Positions 61,932 through 64,000 of a DNA stretch of 64,000 nucleotides are shown here, one piece after another. The notes under the pieces were generated by a model, which had not been told where the DNA came from, ran no database searches, and worked only from the letters and a program-made list of their open reading frames with translations. Made by a program: the position numbers and the translations under genes. Each line of letters begins with the position of its first letter. Position 1 is the first letter of the stretch. This DNA comes from Pseudomonadota bacterium (GTDB lineage Bacteria > Pseudomonadota > Gammaproteobacteria > Burkholderiales > Thiobacillaceae): positions 1 through 64,000 of the forward strand of contig JAJZTS010000007.1 in the NCBI GenBank assembly GCA_021848725.1, written 5' to 3'.

Positions 61932-62138
61932 ATGCAAGTCAAGGTCGTTTTGGGTTCTGTGGAATTGGTCGATCGCAAGCATGCTATCGCCAAGTTGACC
62001 AATGGCCGTTATGCGGTCGGCCAACTCAGCCCCGGCATGCGCGTTGCCGAGAATGAACAGTTCGATTGTCTGGACGCCGCTTTCGATCACTGGTGCGAGA
62101 CATTCCCTGCCGTGGCCTCGCATCAGAAAGCGGCCTGA
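61932..62138 (+). CDS. Small hypothetical protein
   Basis: Function not recognised. The 68 residues from the ATG at 61932 (GGAGCGG upstream) include VKVVLGSVELVDRKHAIAKLTNGRYAVGQLSPGMRVAENEQFDCLDAAFDHWCETF. They look like a small beta-rich domain with a short helix; there is no signal or membrane segment. Codon use is similar to neighbours. It could be a chance frame, but the ribosome-binding site and composition favour a real gene. Confidence 0.5.
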   Translation: MQVKVVLGSVELVDRKHAIAKLTNGRYAVGQLSPGMRVAENEQFDCLDAAFDHWCETFPAVASHQKAA

Positions 62139-62278
62139 TCGGCCGGGGCGCGAAGGCCCTATCGGCAGCGGAGTGCTGGGATAAACTTACCATTCGACGC
62201 GGCCCTATGCAGCATGCGGCCGCTGTGTGGCCGTGCAACAATCCGTGCTCTTGATACGAACACGGAAGAGACTAAGCC

Positions 62279-63580
62279 ATGCCCCCGAGCATCGAGATTG
62301 CGCGCCGCGATAAATCGAATACCCGGCAGATCGCCGTCATCGCGACGTTGATCGGAGCGGCGCTGGCCAGTTCGCCGGCTTTGGCCACCAACGGCATCAA
62401 CCTGATCGGCTTCGGTGCCGAATCGACGCTGATGGCCGGGGCCGATGTCGCTGTGGCCCGGGATACCGGCGCCCTTAACACCAATCCGGCCGGCTTGACC
62501 CAGATCCACGGCCAGGCGTTCGACGCCTTCGGCTCGGCCTTGCGGACCTTCGATCTGGTGCATAAAGATGCCCTTGGCAACGAGGTGCATGCCACCAACC
62601 GTTACACCTTCCTGGGTGGCGGCGGTTATGCCAAGACGCTGGCCGACCAGCCCTGCGTGGCGGGGGTGGGCCTGTTCGCCCAGGGTGGCGCGGGCGGCAT
62701 TTTCCAGAACGTCCGTACCGCCTTCGGCAGCCGCGACGAACTGTCCTCGCTGTTCGGTATCGCCAAAGTCATCCCCGGCGTCGGTTGCCGGATCAACGAC
62801 GCGCTGTCCTTGGGCGCGAGCATCGGCATCGTCTATGCCGGCATCGATCAGAAGATGTTCCCGGCCACATCCAATGCGGTGGCGCCGTTCGCCGGTTTCT
62901 ACCTCAAGGGCGCGTCGGCGCTGAAGGCAGGGTTTAAGTTGGGTGCCCAGTATCGCGTCAATTCCGCGCTGACGCTGGGTGCGACTTATACCGAGAAGAC
63001 CGAACTGCCGCTGACGGGGGGCACGCTGGTGGCCAATTATTCGGCCCTGGGTCTGGGTCAGGTGAAATATGCCGACGCCAGCGTGGACGGCTTCGCTTTG
63101 CCGCGTGAGATCGCGCTCGGTCTTGCGCTCAGGCCAGCCGATCGCTGGCTATTGTCGTTCAAGCTCGATTGGGTCAACTGGGCGGATGCGATCAAGTCCG
63201 CGACCATACGCGCCACCCGGCCCAGTAACGGCGCGGCACCGGCCGTATATGAACTGGCGACGCCGGCGGATTGGAACGACCAATGGGTGATCGCATCGGC
63301 GTTGGCCTATGACTGGGATAGGCGCACCACGCTTTATCTAGGCCACAATTACGGCAAGAACCCGATCCCCGCGCAGAACTCCAGCCCGCTGTTGGCGGGC
63401 ATTTTGGAGCACCACCTCACCCTGGGCATGGCCCGGCAAGTCACGCCGGAGTGGAAGCTGACCGGCGGGCTGGAATACATGCTGCCGGTCAAGGTCGATT
63501 ATGCCAACCCCTTGTTCGGCAACGCCGAGGTGCGCAACGAGGCCTTGACCTACCACGTCATGCTGAGCCGCCGCTGGTAG
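62279..63580 (+). CDS. FadL/OmpP1-family outer-membrane channel
   Basis: Outer-membrane beta-barrel for hydrophobic compounds (long-chain fatty acids or aromatics in characterised members). The 433 residues have a signal peptide with a long n-region (cleavage near PALA, about 37). The FadL N-terminal hatch signature follows: TNGINLIGFGAESTLMAGADVAVARDTGALNTNPAGL. Amphipathic strands continue to the terminal YHVMLSRRW. The substrate is not predictable. The 3' end overlaps the convergent membrane-protein gene by 23 bp. Confidence 0.9.
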   Translation: MPPSIEIARRDKSNTRQIAVIATLIGAALASSPALATNGINLIGFGAESTLMAGADVAVARDTGALNTNPAGLTQIHGQAFDAFGSALRTFDLVHKDALGNEVHATNRYTFLGGGGYAKTLADQPCVAGVGLFAQGGAGGIFQNVRTAFGSRDELSSLFGIAKVIPGVGCRINDALSLGASIGIVYAGIDQKMFPATSNAVAPFAGFYLKGASALKAGFKLGAQYRVNSALTLGATYTEKTELPLTGGTLVANYSALGLGQVKYADASVDGFALPREIALGLALRPADRWLLSFKLDWVNWADAIKSATIRATRPSNGAAPAVYELATPADWNDQWVIASALAYDWDRRTTLYLGHNYGKNPIPAQNSSPLLAGILEHHLTLGMARQVTPEWKLTGGLEYMLPVKVDYANPLFGNAEVRNEALTYHVMLSRRW

Positions 63581-64000
63581 GCGGCAGGTCGTCGCGCTGG
63601 AGCAGCTTGGTATCGAAGCCGAACACCTGGCCGGCCCAGATGAACATCACCCAGGCCAGTAGGCCGAAGGGCAGGTAGCCGGCATAGCCGAGCAGCGGCA
63701 TTTCGGCACAGATGTGGATGACATTGACGTAGGGCACGTCATACATCCAGTAGTTCGGATTGGTGATCGGCAGCGTGGGGTGGGCGCTGCCCCAGTTCCA
63801 CAATTCCCAGAAGAAGCCGTTGAACAGGGCCGACAGCGCCATCAGCACCATCGGGCTCCAGTTGCCGCGCGTCAGTTCGCTGAACGGGGTGGGGATGCCC
63901 AAGCGGATCAAACTACCAGAGAATACCGCGAGCGTGCCCATCCACATCACCCAGAACAGCGGGTAGGGGAAGAATACCATCGCGAAGATCAACGCGAGTC
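63558..64000 (-). CDS. C-terminal part of an unrecognised polytopic membrane protein (start outside window)
   Basis: Not recognised. The frame enters from the right edge with LALIFAMVFF and continues for about 147 residues with at least three hydrophobic helices (FVMWMGTLAVFSGS-like segment near the edge; MVLMALSALFNGFFWELWNW; YAGYLPFGLLAWVMFIWAGQVFG). It carries many aromatic residues and a PNYWMYDVPYVNV loop. The frame has no certain start inside the window; the ATG at 63980 would fall inside a helix. It is convergent with the FadL-family gene. Confidence 0.7.
   Translation of the reverse strand, partial: LALIFAMVFFPYPLFWVMWMGTLAVFSGSLIRLGIPTPFSELTRGNWSPMVLMALSALFNGFFWELWNWGSAHPTLPITNPNYWMYDVPYVNVIHICAEMPLLGYAGYLPFGLLAWVMFIWAGQVFGFDTKLLQRDDLPPTSGGSA

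Overview
This window reads as an ordinary chromosomal segment of a GC-rich, flagellated betaproteobacterium, probably a Thiobacillaceae or Nitrosomonadales-type chemolithotroph. That placement is inferred from gene families and gene order; no 16S rRNA is present. The supports are the mltD-gloB-yafS-rnhA-dnaQ block, the single flgA/flgBCDEFGHIJ/flgKL locus with sigma54 and sigma28 promoters, the DsrC-family protein, the cytochrome-porin fusion and the grpE-dnaK-dnaJ order. Almost every base is coding. There is no prophage, CRISPR array or integrase.

Layout. 1-4.3 kb: mltD (cut by the window edge), gloB, a YafS-like methyltransferase, rnhA, dnaQ and a small metal-binding HMA protein. rnhA carries a 145-bp partial tail duplication. 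4.3-17.9 kb: flagellar genes. flgN, flgM and flgA lie on the minus strand. A diguanylate cyclase, flgBCDEFG, flgHIJ and flgKL lie on the plus strand. Readable promoter matches assign sigma54 to flgB and flgH and sigma28 to flgM and flgK, a classical middle/late hierarchy. 17.9-21.5 kb: mfd, whose N-terminal third contains in-frame REP-like insertions. 21.6-26 kb: a stand-alone PDC sensor protein, a small Gly-rich exported protein, a YihY-type membrane protein fused to a cyclic-nucleotide-binding domain, and a DUF1015 protein. 26-30.3 kb: a periplasmic monohaem cytochrome and an outer-membrane porin with its own N-terminal haem motif (Cyc2-like layout). These are divergent from a two-component system whose two genes have been split by a 266-bp MITE-like element.

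30.3-32.8 kb: the complete AmmeMemoRadiSam trio (Memo, AMMECR1, radical SAM) as an overlapping operon. 32.9-44.4 kb: housekeeping genes (ispD, relA, bamD, rluD, pgeF, a ZIP transporter, rimO-nudJ-mnmA, a GST, gltX). 44.4-45.7 kb: tRNA-Val and tRNA-Asn flanking an AT-richer pocket with two small unknown genes, one frameshifted just after its start codon. 45.7-50.5 kb: aspC, uvrB, a DsrC-like protein lacking the terminal cysteine, a divergent MarR regulator with two palindromes between them, and a low-molecular-weight phosphatase. 50.5-57.7 kb: rne with a long leader, then rluC-HAD-Rieske-sppA as an overlapping operon, and a membrane diguanylate cyclase. 57.7-64 kb: a Rof-like antiterminator, grpE, dnaK and dnaJ with two sigma32-type promoters, a small unknown gene, a FadL-family porin and the end of an unrecognised membrane protein.

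The best leads for less-described biology are the porin-cytochrome/cytochrome pair next to a two-component system, the CysA-less DsrC/MarR pair, the AmmeMemoRadiSam operon, the YihY-cNMP fusion and the REP peptides inside Mfd. I did not find a wholly new multi-gene system that I can defend from sequence alone.
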